Assembly (NCBI GenBank): GCA_022799175.1
Contig: JAAWNY010000008.1
Coordinates: 1-64,000 of the forward strand
From: Lachnospiraceae bacterium
GTDB taxonomy: Bacteria; Bacillota; Clostridia; Lachnospirales; Lachnospiraceae
Direction of reading: 5' to 3'
DNA: 64,000 nt
Shown: piece after piece, positions 36,243 to 46,350 of the stretch
How the letters are laid out: each line of letters begins with the position of its first letter
Position numbering within the stretch: position 1 is the first letter of the stretch
Notes under the pieces: model-generated
Databases searched by the model: none
What the model saw: the letters and a program-made list of their open reading frames with translations, nothing else
What the model was told of the DNA's origin: nothing
Program-made: the position numbers and the translations under genes

Positions 36243-37229
36243 TTAATTCCCGTCTGTTCCCACATCCGTACCGTCATCCGCCGGCAGCTGCTCCGCAATA
36301 TGTACGGACAGATTATTAATCACATCATGGACACTCCCGTTCATGGTACAGCCCGCCGCCCGGATATGTCCGCCGCCACCAAAATAAGCGGCAACTTTGC
36401 TGACATCCACCAGAGTATTCGATCGCATACTGACTTTATACACATGATTTTCCGTTTCATGCAGGAAAATTGCGCACTCTACTCCGTCCGTCACGCGCAA
36501 CTGATCCACAATTCCATCCAAATCTGCATGGTCAGCGCCGTAAAACTCCAGATCTTTCTGACGCACTGCCGCAAAAATGCAACGTCCGTCCATAAAAGAA
36601 ATACTTTCTAGAAGCGCTCGTCCCAATATCTGATTTTGGACATAGCTCTTCCGAAAATAAGTATCGTCAATGATCTTTCCAAAATCAATTCCTTTCGCCA
36701 TCAGTTTTCCGGCGACCTCCATCGTATAGGCCGAGGTATTACTGTTTTTAAATACGTTGGTATCATGAATCATTCCCGTATACAGACATGTCGCCACAGA
36801 CATGCTGATTTTTTCCTCATCCAGAAACTGATACAGCACCTCACAGGTAGAACTGGCATCTGCTATAACCACATTTTCCTCCGCATAACCGTGATTGGTA
36901 ACATGATGATCCAAGCAGATGCTGTGCTTTGCCTGTTCAAGGTATTTCGTAAAATCTCCCAAACGTGTTTTATCTCCGCTGTCCAAACAGATACATAGAT
37001 CATAAACAGTTTCTATCTCCGTATCCTGACTGATCCTGTCAAAACCTTTCAGATAACGAAATTTGTCCGCCGGCTTCTCCAGATATACCTGTACGGTTTT
37101 TTCCGGATATTGCTCCAGCAGGTAGTTGCAGACGGCCAGGCAAGAACCTACACAGTCCCCATCCGGACGCACATGCCCTAAAATTGCAATATGCTCCGCA
37201 TTCCGTGCCATTTCCATCAATCTGCTCAT
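36243..37229 (-). CDS. nrnA: DHH-family nanoRNase/pAp phosphatase
   Basis: Degrades very short RNA and 3'-phosphoadenosine 5'-phosphate. The 328 residues have the DHH domain (GHVRPDGDCVGSC, LDSGDKTRLG, the DHH motif in CLDHHVTNHG, and DASSTCEVLYQFL) and the DHHA1 C-terminal domain ending with AYFGGGGHIRAAGC. The start has GGAGGTGATTGC upstream. It lies between rbfA and truB. Confidence 0.94.
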   Translation of the reverse strand: MSRLMEMARNAEHIAILGHVRPDGDCVGSCLAVCNYLLEQYPEKTVQVYLEKPADKFRYLKGFDRISQDTEIETVYDLCICLDSGDKTRLGDFTKYLEQAKHSICLDHHVTNHGYAEENVVIADASSTCEVLYQFLDEEKISMSVATCLYTGMIHDTNVFKNSNTSAYTMEVAGKLMAKGIDFGKIIDDTYFRKSYVQNQILGRALLESISFMDGRCIFAAVRQKDLEFYGADHADLDGIVDQLRVTDGVECAIFLHETENHVYKVSMRSNTLVDVSKVAAYFGGGGHIRAAGCTMNGSVHDVINNLSVHIAEQLPADDGTDVGTDGN

Positions 37230-37278
37230 GCAATCACCTCCTAAACCTTTATGCGCCTCAAATGGCGCATCTGACCAC

Positions 37279-37647
37279 TCACTCTTCCTGCAAATCCTTC
37301 GTCACTTCATCAATCAATCTTGACATATGCACCCCATATTCAATGGATTGATCCAAAATAAAACTGAGCTCTGGTGTGTTTCGCAAATTGATCCGACGCG
37401 CCAGTTCACGACGAATATATCCCACCGCGCTCTTTAATCCTGCAAGAGCATCCCCGGCAGCGTCTTCACTGCCCAGGACACTGATATATGCCTTACAATA
37501 TTTCAGATCTGGTGTCACCTCTACCGACACCACACTGATCATCACCCCCGCTACCCGCGGATCTTTGATCTCTGTGCGAAGGATCTCGCTCAGCTCTCTT
37601 TGTACCTCTCCATTGATTCGTGTATTCTTAATGCTGTTTTTCCGCAT
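37279..37647 (-). CDS. rbfA: Ribosome-binding factor A
   Basis: Helps maturation of the 16S rRNA 5' end in the small subunit. The 122 residues form a KH-like fold: INGEVQRELSEILRTEIKDP, VTPDLKYCKAYIS, and LKSAVGYIRRELARRINLRN with the downstream PELSFILDQSIEYG. It sits directly after infB. Confidence 0.96.
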   Translation of the reverse strand: MRKNSIKNTRINGEVQRELSEILRTEIKDPRVAGVMISVVSVEVTPDLKYCKAYISVLGSEDAAGDALAGLKSAVGYIRRELARRINLRNTPELSFILDQSIEYGVHMSRLIDEVTKDLQEE

Positions 37648-37668
37648 AAAATATCCTTTCCTTCATCT

Positions 37669-40600
37669 CTAGCGCGGAACTTCGACCATCATATAAGCTT
37701 CAATCACATCATCCTCCTGGATGTCATTGAATTTCTCAAATACCAGGCCGCACTCATAGCCCGTCGCCACTTCTTTTACTGCATCCTTAAACCGCTGCAG
37801 AGATGCCAAGGGGCCTTCAAAAATCTGATCCTTTCCTCGGGTAATCCGGCAGGAACAGCCTCGCTGGAATTTACCGTCCGTCACATAAGCTCCGGCAATC
37901 GTCCCTACTCCGGAAGCTTTAAATAGCTGACGCACAATGGCATGACCGATCACCTGCTCCTCAAAGACAGGATCTAACATGCCTTTCATGGCCGCCTCCA
38001 CGTCCTCAATTGCCTGATAAATCACCCGGTATAGCCGCAAATCCACTTTTTCCCGCTCTGCAATCGACTTTGCCGTCACATCTGGCCTTACATTAAAACC
38101 GATGATAATAGCGTTCGACGCAGAAGCCAGTGTTACATCCGATTCGTTGATGGCACCTACGCCTCCATGAATTACCTTAACCATCACTTCCTCATTGGAA
38201 AGCTTCAGAAGACTTTCTTTCACTGCCTCCACAGAACCCTGCACGTCTGCCTTCACAATAATAGGCAATTCTTTTACATTACCAGCCTTAATCTGACTGA
38301 ACAGATCATCCAAGGACAGGCGAGATTTTGTATCCTCAAGCAGTTTGTTCTTGCTTTCGGCAATGAAAGTCTCCGCATAGTTTCTGGCTTCCTTCTCATT
38401 CTCTGTGGCCATTAATACATCTCCTGCTCCTGGCACATCATTTAATCCTAAAATTTCCACCGGCTGAGAAGGTCCTGCCTCCTTGACCCGACGTCCTTTA
38501 TCATCCATCATTGCACGAACTTTCCCGTAACAGGCACCAGCGGTCACACTGTCCCCCACATGCAAGGTTCCTTTCTGCACGAGAATGGTTGCCACCGGAC
38601 CTTTCCCTTTATCCAGCTCAGCCTCAATGACCAGTCCTCTCGCCTTCCGGTTGGGATTGGCTTTCAGCTCCTTGACCTCTGCCGCTAAAAGTATCATCTC
38701 CAAAAGCTCCGGAATCCCTTCTTTCGTGTGGGCTGATACTGGCACAAAAATAGTGCTCCCGCCCCAATCCTCAGGCACCAACTCATACTCGGATAGCTCT
38801 TGTTTCACCCGGTCAATATTGGCGCTGGGCTTATCGATCTTGTTGATCGCGACTATGATCTCTACCTCAGCAGCTTTTGCATGGTTGATCGCCTCCACAG
38901 TCTGAGGCATTACGCCATCGTCGGCTGCCACTACTAATATCGCGATGTCTGTAGACTGCGCTCCTCGCATACGCATAGCTGTAAACGCCTCATGTCCCGG
39001 GGTGTCCAAAAATGTGATTTTCTGTTCATTAATTTCTACCGTATAAGCTCCAATATGCTGAGTAATACCTCCAGCCTCACGAGAAGTCACATTGGTGGAG
39101 CGAATGGCATCCAGAAGAGAAGTCTTGCCATGATCTACGTGACCCATAACACAAACCACAGGAGATCTTGGCACCATATCGGCCTCGTTTTCATCATCTT
39201 CTTTCAAAAGCTCAGCAATTACATCAATCTTCTCTTCCTTCTCGCAGAGAACCTCATACTCCATAGCAATCTCTTCTGCTTTTTCAAAGTCAATCTCGGA
39301 ATTGACTGTCACCACCTGACCTTGTAAAAACAGCTTTTTGATGATCACTGAAGGTTGTAACTTCATCTTATCTGCCAGCTCCTTGATCGTCAACACCTCC
39401 GGTAGGGTAATTACTTTTACCACTTCCTCCGCTGGCTTCTGGGTCACTTTCTGAGGCATAGAAAGATTATGTTTGGAAACCTTGCCCCCTTTACTTCTTG
39501 GCCCGTCTTCATTCACATTCTTTTTGTCATAACGATCATTCTTGTAATTATTGTTATTCTTACGATTGCTGGTGGGTTTTGCCTGGATCGGAGTATCAAA
39601 ACTCTTGGATCCGGAATCCCGCTGTCCGGGACGTGCTGCTCCCTGACGGCCACCAAATCCTCCCTGCGTTCTTCCACTGTCACGGCCCTGAGCACCTGGC
39701 CCACGGTTGCCATCGCGATTGCCGCCATAGCCGCCTCCCCGATTGCCGTCGCGACCCGGACCTCCTGGTCCTCGATTCCCGTCACGACTGCCACTATAGC
39801 CGCCTCCCCGATTGCCATCACGGTTCTGGTTGCCATAACCGGTCCCCCGATTGCCATCACGACCGGCTCCATTGGGTCCACGGTTCCCATCGCGGCTGCC
39901 CGCATAGCCGCTTCCACGGCTCCCATCGCGGCCAGGGCCGCTAGGTCCACGGCTACCGTCACGATTCGTTCCAAAACTTCCACGATTTCCATCCCGGCCG
40001 CCTTCACGATTCCCGCCATAATTGCCGCGATTTCCCTCACGATTTCCGTTATAATTTCCACGACTGCCATCACGACCACCGGTCTCACGATTACTCCCCT
40101 GAGATCTAGCTCCTTCACGGAACGGCTGTCCCTGAGGTCTGGCTATATTCTGACCCTGTTGGCTATCTCCTGACTGTCCCTGGGGCCTGGATATTCCTGC
40201 TGCATTCTGAACCGGAGTTGCCTGAGGCTTTGCTGCTGCCGCAGGCGTATTTTGACTCTGAGACGTCTGTGGTTTTGCTATTGCCGGCTGTCCCTGATTT
40301 TGAACTGTCGGTTGCTTGGCGACTCCCTCTGTCGTTCCTGTACTTTGAACCGCCGGTATTCCTGCCGTTCCTGTCCCCTGAACTCCCTGGGGCTTTACGG
40401 TTCCCGCCGCCAACGTACCTGCACTTTGTTGGGTCTGACGGGACACTCCATTTTGATTCTGACTCCCTTGAGACTTCGCCGTTACAGCTAACCCCTGACT
40501 TTGAGATCTTCCGGCGCTACCAGCTGTTCCCTGACTCTGAGATGTCTGAGATTTTGCCACAGCAACTGTCCCTGAAACTTTGCCTGGCGCTGTGTTCCGG

Positions 40601-40989
40601 TCTGGCTGCTGTGTCTTGGGACGAGCCGGCCTCTGTTGAGAATTCTGAGGACGATATACGGCTGCAATCTTCTTTTTAGGAGCTCCTGCCTGAGTTCCGG
40701 TAGCCGATGTCTTATTTTCTGTATTAGCCCCTAAAGCCGTCTGTGGTTTCGCCTCCACACCGGCTCTGCTATTATTCATCGATCCTTTTGCATCTATACC
40801 CGCTTTGACGCCTGCCGGCGCCTTTGCTTCTCCAGAAGTCCCTGATTTCACTACCTGTTTCACCATTTGAATCTGATCTTCGTTGATGTTGGAAGAATGT
40901 GATTTCACATCCTGATTCTGCTTTTGCAATATTTCTAAAACCTCCTTGCTGGTCTTTCCTAATTCCTTCGCAAGCTCATTTACTCTCAT
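37669..40989 (-). CDS. infB: Translation initiation factor IF-2 with long disordered N-terminus
   Basis: GTPase that brings initiator tRNA to the ribosome. At 1106 residues it is long for the family. Residues 1-50 form the first IF2N domain. A Gln/Ser/Pro-rich linker follows (about 55-300), then an Arg/Gly/Asp-rich repeat tract (about 303-458, units like NRDGNRG), a second IF2N domain (about 530-580), and the GTPase with G1 GHVDHGKTS (about 616), DTPGHEAF and NKIDKP. The rest is the standard IF-2 C-terminus. ATG 40989 lies 8 nt from GGAGG; the GTG at 40995 lies only 2 nt away. It overlaps the L7Ae-type gene. Confidence 0.96.
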   Translation of the reverse strand: MRVNELAKELGKTSKEVLEILQKQNQDVKSHSSNINEDQIQMVKQVVKSGTSGEAKAPAGVKAGIDAKGSMNNSRAGVEAKPQTALGANTENKTSATGTQAGAPKKKIAAVYRPQNSQQRPARPKTQQPDRNTAPGKVSGTVAVAKSQTSQSQGTAGSAGRSQSQGLAVTAKSQGSQNQNGVSRQTQQSAGTLAAGTVKPQGVQGTGTAGIPAVQSTGTTEGVAKQPTVQNQGQPAIAKPQTSQSQNTPAAAAKPQATPVQNAAGISRPQGQSGDSQQGQNIARPQGQPFREGARSQGSNRETGGRDGSRGNYNGNREGNRGNYGGNREGGRDGNRGSFGTNRDGSRGPSGPGRDGSRGSGYAGSRDGNRGPNGAGRDGNRGTGYGNQNRDGNRGGGYSGSRDGNRGPGGPGRDGNRGGGYGGNRDGNRGPGAQGRDSGRTQGGFGGRQGAARPGQRDSGSKSFDTPIQAKPTSNRKNNNNYKNDRYDKKNVNEDGPRSKGGKVSKHNLSMPQKVTQKPAEEVVKVITLPEVLTIKELADKMKLQPSVIIKKLFLQGQVVTVNSEIDFEKAEEIAMEYEVLCEKEEKIDVIAELLKEDDENEADMVPRSPVVCVMGHVDHGKTSLLDAIRSTNVTSREAGGITQHIGAYTVEINEQKITFLDTPGHEAFTAMRMRGAQSTDIAILVVAADDGVMPQTVEAINHAKAAEVEIIVAINKIDKPSANIDRVKQELSEYELVPEDWGGSTIFVPVSAHTKEGIPELLEMILLAAEVKELKANPNRKARGLVIEAELDKGKGPVATILVQKGTLHVGDSVTAGACYGKVRAMMDDKGRRVKEAGPSQPVEILGLNDVPGAGDVLMATENEKEARNYAETFIAESKNKLLEDTKSRLSLDDLFSQIKAGNVKELPIIVKADVQGSVEAVKESLLKLSNEEVMVKVIHGGVGAINESDVTLASASNAIIIGFNVRPDVTAKSIAEREKVDLRLYRVIYQAIEDVEAAMKGMLDPVFEEQVIGHAIVRQLFKASGVGTIAGAYVTDGKFQRGCSCRITRGKDQIFEGPLASLQRFKDAVKEVATGYECGLVFEKFNDIQEDDVIEAYMMVEVPR

Positions 40990-41311
40990 ACCCACTACCT
41001 CCGATTGTATTCATTAGTTTTACGATTGTCTTGGCAAAGCCCTCGTCCACAACTGCTAAAGATGCTCGCATCTCTTTGCCCATTGCGTGTCCCAGCTCGC
41101 CTTTTCCGCCGAAATAACAGATAGGAACTTTATAATAAGTACACATATTCATAAACATTTTTTTGGTATTGTCAGACGCTTCCTCTGATACCACCACCAG
41201 ATACGCTTTTTCTGTCTTTACTGCTTTCTCTGTTGAAAATTCTCCGCTGACAGTCTTACCTGCCTTTGTGGCCAGCCCAATCAGGTTCAAGGCTCTTTGT
41301 CTGCTATTCAA
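40976..41311 (-). CDS. L7Ae-family ribosomal protein (YlxQ-like)
   Basis: RNA-binding protein of the L7Ae/L30e/S12e/Gadd45 fold, usually found in nusA-infB operons. The 111 residues start at TTG 41311 ([20 protein letters not shown]), which overlaps the ylxR end by 8 bp and has GGAG upstream. Conserved-looking [18 protein letters not shown] and [20 protein letters not shown] follow. The stop overlaps infB. Longer in-frame extensions would run through ylxR in another frame and are rejected. Confidence 0.88.
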   Translation of the reverse strand: MNSRQRALNLIGLATKAGKTVSGEFSTEKAVKTEKAYLVVVSEEASDNTKKMFMNMCTYYKVPICYFGGKGELGHAMGKEMRASLAVVDEGFAKTIVKLMNTIGGSGYESK

Positions 41312-41573
41312 GATGTTCCATCTCCTTTTCCAGAGTTTCATACACCTCTTTGGGAATCGCCATCTTAAAAGATCTCTCCAGCCCTTTTCCCTTAACTGCA
41401 TTCCGGAAACATTCCACAGACGGACACAGATAAGCTCCACGTCCGTTCTTTCTGCCCGTGGCATCTAATGTGAATTCTCCTTCTGGAGTCTTCAAAATCC
41501 GAATCATCTCTTTCTTGTTTTTCATCTCACCACAGCCGATACACTGCCTCTGCGGAACCTTTTTTGTGCTCAC
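41304..41573 (-). CDS. ylxR: YlxR family RNA-binding protein
   Basis: 89-residue protein with RQCIGCGEMKNKKEMIRI and GRKNGRGAYLCPS, the DUF448/YlxR signature. It is reported in related bacteria to bind RNA or RNase P and to act as a nucleoid-associated regulator. It lies between nusA and the L7Ae-type gene in the standard order. Confidence 0.93.
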   Translation of the reverse strand: MSTKKVPQRQCIGCGEMKNKKEMIRILKTPEGEFTLDATGRKNGRGAYLCPSVECFRNAVKGKGLERSFKMAIPKEVYETLEKEMEHLE

Positions 41574-41604
41574 CGATCCCTCACTCCCTATCTGTCATAC
41601 GTCG

Positions 41605-42819
41605 TTATTCGCTATCCTGCTCCTCGTAATCCTCCACGGGGTAGTCCTCATTCACAGTTTCTTCTAATTCTTCTAAAGATGATTCCTGCGTTTCCTCCAA
41701 AGATGCCAAATCAAAGTCCGCTGGAAAATCATCATACACGCCCTCTTCCTGATCGTCGATTCCCATCTGTTCAAACAATCCTGTCTCTCTGGCCTGCGTC
41801 TCACTCTTAATATCAATCTTATAGCCAGTCAACCGAGCCGCCAGCCGGGCATTCTGTCCTTCCTTGCCAATTGCCAGAGAAAGCTGATAATCCGGCACGA
41901 TCACCTGTGCCTCCCGCGCTTCTTCGTCGGCCACCACACAGATTACCTTAGCCGGACTTAAAGCATTCTCAATCAGAAATGCCGCATTTTCATCCCAGGT
42001 AATGATATCAATTTTTTCGCCTCTCAGTTCATTCACAATCGAATTCACTCGGGCACCGTTCATTCCCACGCAAGCGCCCACGGGATCTACATTGGAATCA
42101 TTGGACCACACAGCAATCTTTGTTCTAGACCCGGCTTCCCGAGCGATTGCCTTGATCTCCACTGTACCGTCTCTGACTTCCGCCACCTCAGCCTCAAACA
42201 GACGCTTTACCAGATCCGGATGAGTCCGAGAAACAGAAATTCTTGGCCCCTTGGGAGTATCTTTAACCTCCAGCACAAATACTTTAATCCGTTCTGTTGG
42301 CTTAAATACCTCCCCTCTGACCTGCTCAGCTTCACTTAGAACGGCATCCACGCGCCCCAGATTGATGCTCACATTCCTTCCTAGGTTTCGCTGTACAATA
42401 CCGGTTACTACATCCTTTTCCTTCTGATACCATTCATTGAATTGCATGCTCCGCTCTTCCTCACGGATCTTTTGCAAAATCACATTCTTTGCATTCTGTG
42501 TGGCAATCCGTCCAAATGATTTGGACTCAATAGGAATATGCACCACATCTCCCAGTTCATATTTAGGATTTTTCATTTTTGCTTCTGTCAGGCTCACCTG
42601 CAAAATGGGATCCTCTACCTCTTCGACTACTTCTTTATCTGCAAAAACTGTAAAATCACCCGTCTGCGGATTGATATTGACTCTTACGTTGTCTGCCTTA
42701 CCAAAATGATTTTTACAGGCGGTAATCAGAGAATTCTCAATCGCTTCTAGCAGAGTCGCTTTGCTGATATTCTTTTCTTTCTCCAGCAGCTCTAGCGCCT
42801 CGATCAGTTCTTTGTTCAT
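41605..42819 (-). CDS. nusA: Transcription termination/antitermination factor NusA
   Basis: RNA-polymerase-binding factor affecting pausing, termination and antitermination. The 404 residues have the N-terminal polymerase-binding domain, the S1 domain (about 135-200), and two KH domains (GACVGMNGARVNSIVNELRG; IGKEGQNARLAARLTGYKID). The C-terminus is a strongly acidic tail of about 45 residues ending EQDSE. It follows rimP. Confidence 0.97.
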   Translation of the reverse strand: MNKELIEALELLEKEKNISKATLLEAIENSLITACKNHFGKADNVRVNINPQTGDFTVFADKEVVEEVEDPILQVSLTEAKMKNPKYELGDVVHIPIESKSFGRIATQNAKNVILQKIREEERSMQFNEWYQKEKDVVTGIVQRNLGRNVSINLGRVDAVLSEAEQVRGEVFKPTERIKVFVLEVKDTPKGPRISVSRTHPDLVKRLFEAEVAEVRDGTVEIKAIAREAGSRTKIAVWSNDSNVDPVGACVGMNGARVNSIVNELRGEKIDIITWDENAAFLIENALSPAKVICVVADEEAREAQVIVPDYQLSLAIGKEGQNARLAARLTGYKIDIKSETQARETGLFEQMGIDDQEEGVYDDFPADFDLASLEETQESSLEELEETVNEDYPVEDYEEQDSE

Positions 42820-42850
42820 GATATTTTCCTCCTAATGATACTTTCCTTTT

Positions 42851-43318
42851 CTAAAAGTCGAATGCCAATCGAATCAGCGCAATCTCCGAACGGACAAATA
42901 CCTCTTCCCCGCCATCCTCTGTCTCAATTGTTACCGTCGCTTTGTCATAGGTTTTTAAAATACCTGCAAACTCTTTCTGTTTTTCCCGCGGCTTATACAG
43001 CCGGATCTCCACCTCTTCCCCTAGACTTCTCTCAAAATCTTTATCCTTTTTCAGCGGTCTTCCCAATCCTGGTGAGCTCACTTCCAGTGTATAGCTGTCA
43101 TCAATAAAATCCTCCTGATCCAGCCAGTCACTTAAAGTCCGGCTGATGATTTCACAGTCATCCACCGTAATGCCGCCTTCCTTATCTATATAAGCCCGCA
43201 GATACCAGTTCCCTGCCTCTTTCACGTACTCCACATCCACCAGTTCAAACTGATGTTTTTCCAGAAGCGGTAGCAAAAACCGCTCTGTCCGGGACTCGTA
43301 TTCTTCTCTTCTTGCCAT
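42851..43318 (-). CDS. rimP: Ribosome maturation factor RimP
   Basis: Needed for 30S subunit maturation. The 155 residues show the two-domain RimP form: FELVDVEYVKEAGNWYLRAY, IDKEGGITVDDCEIISRTLS, LEVSSPGLGRPLKKDKDFER and the Sm-like C-terminus. It is the first gene of the nusA-infB operon. The leader upstream carries a hairpin at 43390-43411. Confidence 0.95.
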   Translation of the reverse strand: MARREEYESRTERFLLPLLEKHQFELVDVEYVKEAGNWYLRAYIDKEGGITVDDCEIISRTLSDWLDQEDFIDDSYTLEVSSPGLGRPLKKDKDFERSLGEEVEIRLYKPREKQKEFAGILKTYDKATVTIETEDGGEEVFVRSEIALIRLAFDF

Positions 43319-43389
43319 TCTGTCACCTCTTCCTACCAGTCATAGTCGGAGCCTACCCTCGCCATGAGCTGTCCCCATACCAAAAAGTA

Positions 43390-43411
43390 AGAGTGGACGT
43401 ATGCCCACTCT
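43390..43411 (-). promoter_or_regulatory. Hairpin in the rimP-nusA operon leader
   Basis: Arms AGAGTGG/CCACTCT with an 8-nt loop, about 70 bp upstream of rimP, followed on the minus strand by TTACTTTTTGG. It could attenuate the operon, perhaps under NusA control, or terminate transcription from upstream. The rest of the 43319-43860 gap is AT-rich; it holds repeated TGTCAA motifs and an inverted repeat before yeiH but no gene. Confidence 0.45.
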
Positions 43412-43810
43412 ACTATTTGTCATCTATCATGTTATCATATGCATTATAACACCAGGAAATGTCAATTGCAAGAGGTTTCTTCTGTTTTTTTCCGGCTTTT
43501 TCCACCTGCAAATAGCCGCCAACATCGTTCCCATAGCACCAGAAGGACAAGCGATCGCCGCTAGATCCATCGATTCTCCTTTTCGTCTTCCATAATCGTT
43601 TGTTTTTTGTCATTTTATCTCTCGTCATTTTTATTATGCAATCTTTTTACCTTCTTCGTTTATTTCCGTATTCTTCACAAAATCACAATTCTATTTTTGT
43701 GTATCCTGTCAATTTAAGACAATATTTCTTATTATTGTTAGAAAAAATGTCAATTGCTTTTTTATAAAATTTTTATTACAATAATGTTTGGTTGTCAATA
43801 TTTTAACAAG

Positions 43811-43830
43811 TTTGTCATCTGATTGACAAA
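43811..43830. promoter_or_regulatory. Inverted repeat upstream of the YeiH-type gene
   Basis: TTTGTCA (43811-43817) and TGACAAA (43824-43830) separated by 6 bp, 31 bp before the start codon. Several further TGTCAA copies lie upstream. Position suits a regulator-binding site; the regulator is unknown. Confidence 0.35.
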
Positions 43831-43860
43831 TCCAAATCATTCTATTATCAGGAGGGTACT

Positions 43861-45258
43861 ATGAGTAAAAAAACTACAACTGTCAGCCAAACTCCCATCA
43901 ATGATGACGTAGTAGTTGCCGAGAAGTTCCAACTATCGGACATGCTACACAAAGAAGATTGGCTTTCCATCTGGGGCGCATTTATTATCATCGCCATTGC
44001 GTCTCTCGGAGTTATCAGTGGCGCCTTTGTCTTTAAAGCGGGCACTTTTGGAAAATGGGGCGATGCCGATCACGGCTCCTTTTTGAAATTTTTTAACGGA
44101 AGCGAAACCTGCTTTTCCACCTGGGGCGGTATTTTATTAACACTGATTGCCCTGATTGTCATCTTTGCTGTCTCCAATCAGCTTATGGGAAAAAGCATTG
44201 CCAAATATGCTGTAGCTTTCCTGGGCCTGTTTGTCCTGACTTGCCTGGTACGCCTGATTTCTTCACAGGTTACCTTCAGCAAATATCTGGAATATGCTTT
44301 CTGGGCTTTGATTTTAGGCTTGGTTATTTCTAATCTTATGAAAGTTCCGGATTGGCTAAAACCGGCCATCCAAACAGAATTTTACATAAAGACCGGATTG
44401 GTACTTATGGGCGCTTCTGTTCTTTTCTCCAACATCCAGAAATTTGGCCTTTATGGACTGGGTATCGCTTGGGCAGTAACTCCTGTTGTTATCATTTTTA
44501 TGTGGCTTTTAGGAACAAAATATTTAAAGATGGAAAACAAACGGATGGTTATGACCATAGCTGCTGCGACTTCTGTCTGTGGTACTTCTGCCGCGATTGC
44601 TACGGCCGCCGCCTGTAAAGCAAAAAAGACAGATTTGACTTTTGCTGTAGGTATTTCTTTAATCTTCACGGTTCTGATGATGGTTGGCATGCCATTGTTT
44701 TGTAAGGTGGTCGCTCTGGATCCGATGGTTGGCGGCGCCTGGATTGGTGGTACGGTTGACTCCACTGGCGCTGTTGTATTAGCAGGCAATGCCTTAGGTG
44801 AACTGGCCGGACAGGTAGCTGCTCTGGTAAAAATGATTCAGAATATTCTGATCGGTTTTGTCGCCTTTGCTGTGGCCGTTTTCTTCACCACCAAGGTAGA
44901 TAAGACAGAAAATCAGACGGTTGGCGCTTCTGAAATCTGGCACAGATTCCCCAAATTTATCCTGGGCTTTCTGGGAGCCTCCTTATTCTTCTCCTTTGTG
45001 TTCCAAAACACCATTGGCGTAGAATCCACTGCCAAAATTTTGTCTGACATCAAGGAATTCCAAACCTGGTGCTTCGCTCTTGCTTTCACTTGCATTGGTC
45101 TGGAAACCAACTTCAAAGAGATGGCAGAACAATTCCAAGGCGGCAAACCTTTTGTCCTCTATATTGTAGGTCAGGTATTCAACCTAGTTTTGACCTTTGT
45201 CGTCGCCTGGCTTTTACTGTCAGGACGGATCTTCCCCATCCCGAATATCACAGTCTAA
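43861..45258 (+). CDS. YeiH-type putative sulfate exporter (UPF0324)
   Basis: 465-residue membrane protein with about ten to eleven hydrophobic segments. It has the YeiH/UPF0324 hallmarks: FYIKTGLVLMGASVLFSNI, AAATSVCGTSAAIATAAACK, and GGAWIGGTVDSTGAVVLAG. The family is annotated as a sulfate or organic-sulfonate exporter, with substrates rarely tested. The start is well supported by CAGGAGGG. A terminator follows at 45278. Confidence 0.88.
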   Translation: MSKKTTTVSQTPINDDVVVAEKFQLSDMLHKEDWLSIWGAFIIIAIASLGVISGAFVFKAGTFGKWGDADHGSFLKFFNGSETCFSTWGGILLTLIALIVIFAVSNQLMGKSIAKYAVAFLGLFVLTCLVRLISSQVTFSKYLEYAFWALILGLVISNLMKVPDWLKPAIQTEFYIKTGLVLMGASVLFSNIQKFGLYGLGIAWAVTPVVIIFMWLLGTKYLKMENKRMVMTIAAATSVCGTSAAIATAAACKAKKTDLTFAVGISLIFTVLMMVGMPLFCKVVALDPMVGGAWIGGTVDSTGAVVLAGNALGELAGQVAALVKMIQNILIGFVAFAVAVFFTTKVDKTENQTVGASEIWHRFPKFILGFLGASLFFSFVFQNTIGVESTAKILSDIKEFQTWCFALAFTCIGLETNFKEMAEQFQGGKPFVLYIVGQVFNLVLTFVVAWLLLSGRIFPIPNITV

Positions 45259-45277
45259 ACTATATCTGCACCAATGT

Positions 45278-45303
45278 GTGCATCCTGGAAATCCAGGATG
45301 CAC
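45278..45303 (+). terminator. Hairpin after the YeiH-type gene
   Basis: Perfect 12-bp arms GTGCATCCTGGA/TCCAGGATGCAC with a 2-nt loop, then TTTCCTG. It lies between the exporter gene and the small membrane protein gene and may cause partial termination. Confidence 0.7.
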
Positions 45304-45338
45304 TTTCCTGTAAGAAATCGTTCAGAAAGGATATTGTC

Positions 45339-45644
45339 ATGAAAAAAAGAAAATCATCCGAACCTTTGACTCCCTTAAAAGTAGTATGTACTGCAGGGAT
45401 CCTTTTCTTTGTGGCCGCTATTTTTGTTGCTGTTTATATGATGGCAAACAATATGGGACAGGTCCCTGGAATCGACTTCGGGCCAGGCCAATATTATTAT
45501 ACCGATATTCCTGGCTGGCAAAAATATTTCCTGCCTGACCATTACGAAAATCCGGTTCCTTTAGGAGTTCTCATCTTTATGTTTTTTGTCTGGGGATTCT
45601 TGATGTACCGGCTTTGGACATATCTGGACCAAAAGCTGAAGTAA
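45339..45644 (+). CDS. Small membrane protein, 101 aa
   Basis: Two membrane segments (about residues 15-36 and 75-95) with a polar middle containing PGQYYYTDIPGWQKYF. Not recognised as a named family. The ATG at 45339 follows AGAAAGGAT. It lies directly after the YeiH-type exporter on the same strand, so a helper role is possible but unproven. Confidence 0.6.
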   Translation: MKKRKSSEPLTPLKVVCTAGILFFVAAIFVAVYMMANNMGQVPGIDFGPGQYYYTDIPGWQKYFLPDHYENPVPLGVLIFMFFVWGFLMYRLWTYLDQKLK

Positions 45645-45657
45645 TAGGACCAGATAT
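45620..45657. terminator. Convergent terminator
   Basis: ATATCTGG (45620-45627) pairs with CCAGATAT (45650-45657), followed on the plus strand by CTTTTCTC. The left arm lies within the last codons of the small membrane protein gene. It separates that gene from trkA, which converges on it. Confidence 0.5.
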
Positions 45658-45664
45658 CTTTTCT

Positions 45665-46318
45665 CTATCGCAGTTGTTTCAGGATCCTGTTCACATCTTC
45701 ATTCTTTCCGATCACCATCAGGTGCTCATCTTCCCGGATCACATAGTCTGCCGGTGGCATCAGCTTTGCCCGCTCTCCTTCTTTGGTGGCCAGAATACTG
45801 ATGCGGTACTTGTTCCGGATGGATAATTCGATAATGCTTTTGCCCACCCATTCCGGCAACGGTGGGATCTCATAAATGGAAAATTCTTCTGTCAATTCAA
45901 TATAATCAAACACATGGTTGGCGCTGTAACGAACTGCCAGCTTTTCGGCGATATCTCGATCCGGATAGATGACTTCATCAGCACCGTTCCGCAGTAAAAA
46001 CTTGGCATGAATATCTCGGTTGGCTTTGCTCACCACATACCTTCCGCCCAGCTCTTTCACCATGCTGGTGATCTCTAAGCTGCTCTGAAAATTCGTCCCA
46101 ATACAGATAAAGCAAATATCAAAATTATCAATCCCCAGGCTTTTCAATACTGCCTCATTGGTACAGTCGCCTATCTTCGCACTGACCACATAATCTAACA
46201 TATCTTCCAGTGTCTCTTCATTTTCATCTACGATCATAATCTGATTGCCCAATTTTGCCAGGTTCGTACACAGATGACGGCCAAACCGCCCCATACCAAT
46301 AATTAAAATTGATTTCAT
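45665..46318 (-). CDS. trkA: Trk/Ktr potassium transport regulatory subunit
   Basis: Cytosolic gating subunit binding NAD(H) or ATP/ADP. The 217 residues have the RCK-N Rossmann domain (IIGMGRFGRHLCTNLAKLGN, acidic residue in IVDENEE) and the RCK-C domain (LPEWVGKSIIELSIRNKY). Length matches KtrA/KtrC rather than the double-length TrkA. It forms a pair with the adjacent trkH channel gene. Confidence 0.92.
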   Translation of the reverse strand: MKSILIIGMGRFGRHLCTNLAKLGNQIMIVDENEETLEDMLDYVVSAKIGDCTNEAVLKSLGIDNFDICFICIGTNFQSSLEITSMVKELGGRYVVSKANRDIHAKFLLRNGADEVIYPDRDIAEKLAVRYSANHVFDYIELTEEFSIYEIPPLPEWVGKSIIELSIRNKYRISILATKEGERAKLMPPADYVIREDEHLMVIGKNEDVNRILKQLR

Positions 46319-46350
46319 AAGCGAATCCTCCTCTCAATTCCTGTAGCAAG

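Noticed and set aside
39615-40083. Periodic DNA repeats that could be mistaken for a CRISPR array
   Set aside because: The repeats are in frame with IF-2 and encode RDGNRG-type units; spacers are not unique.
39469-40173. 234-aa plus-strand frame rich in Ala, Ile, Thr and Ser
   Set aside because: Antisense of the Arg/Gly repeat tract of infB; the composition is a by-product of the repeats.
43413-43628. 71-aa minus-strand frame upstream of rimP
   Set aside because: Basic, low-complexity product, no ribosome-binding site, and it would overlap the leader region.
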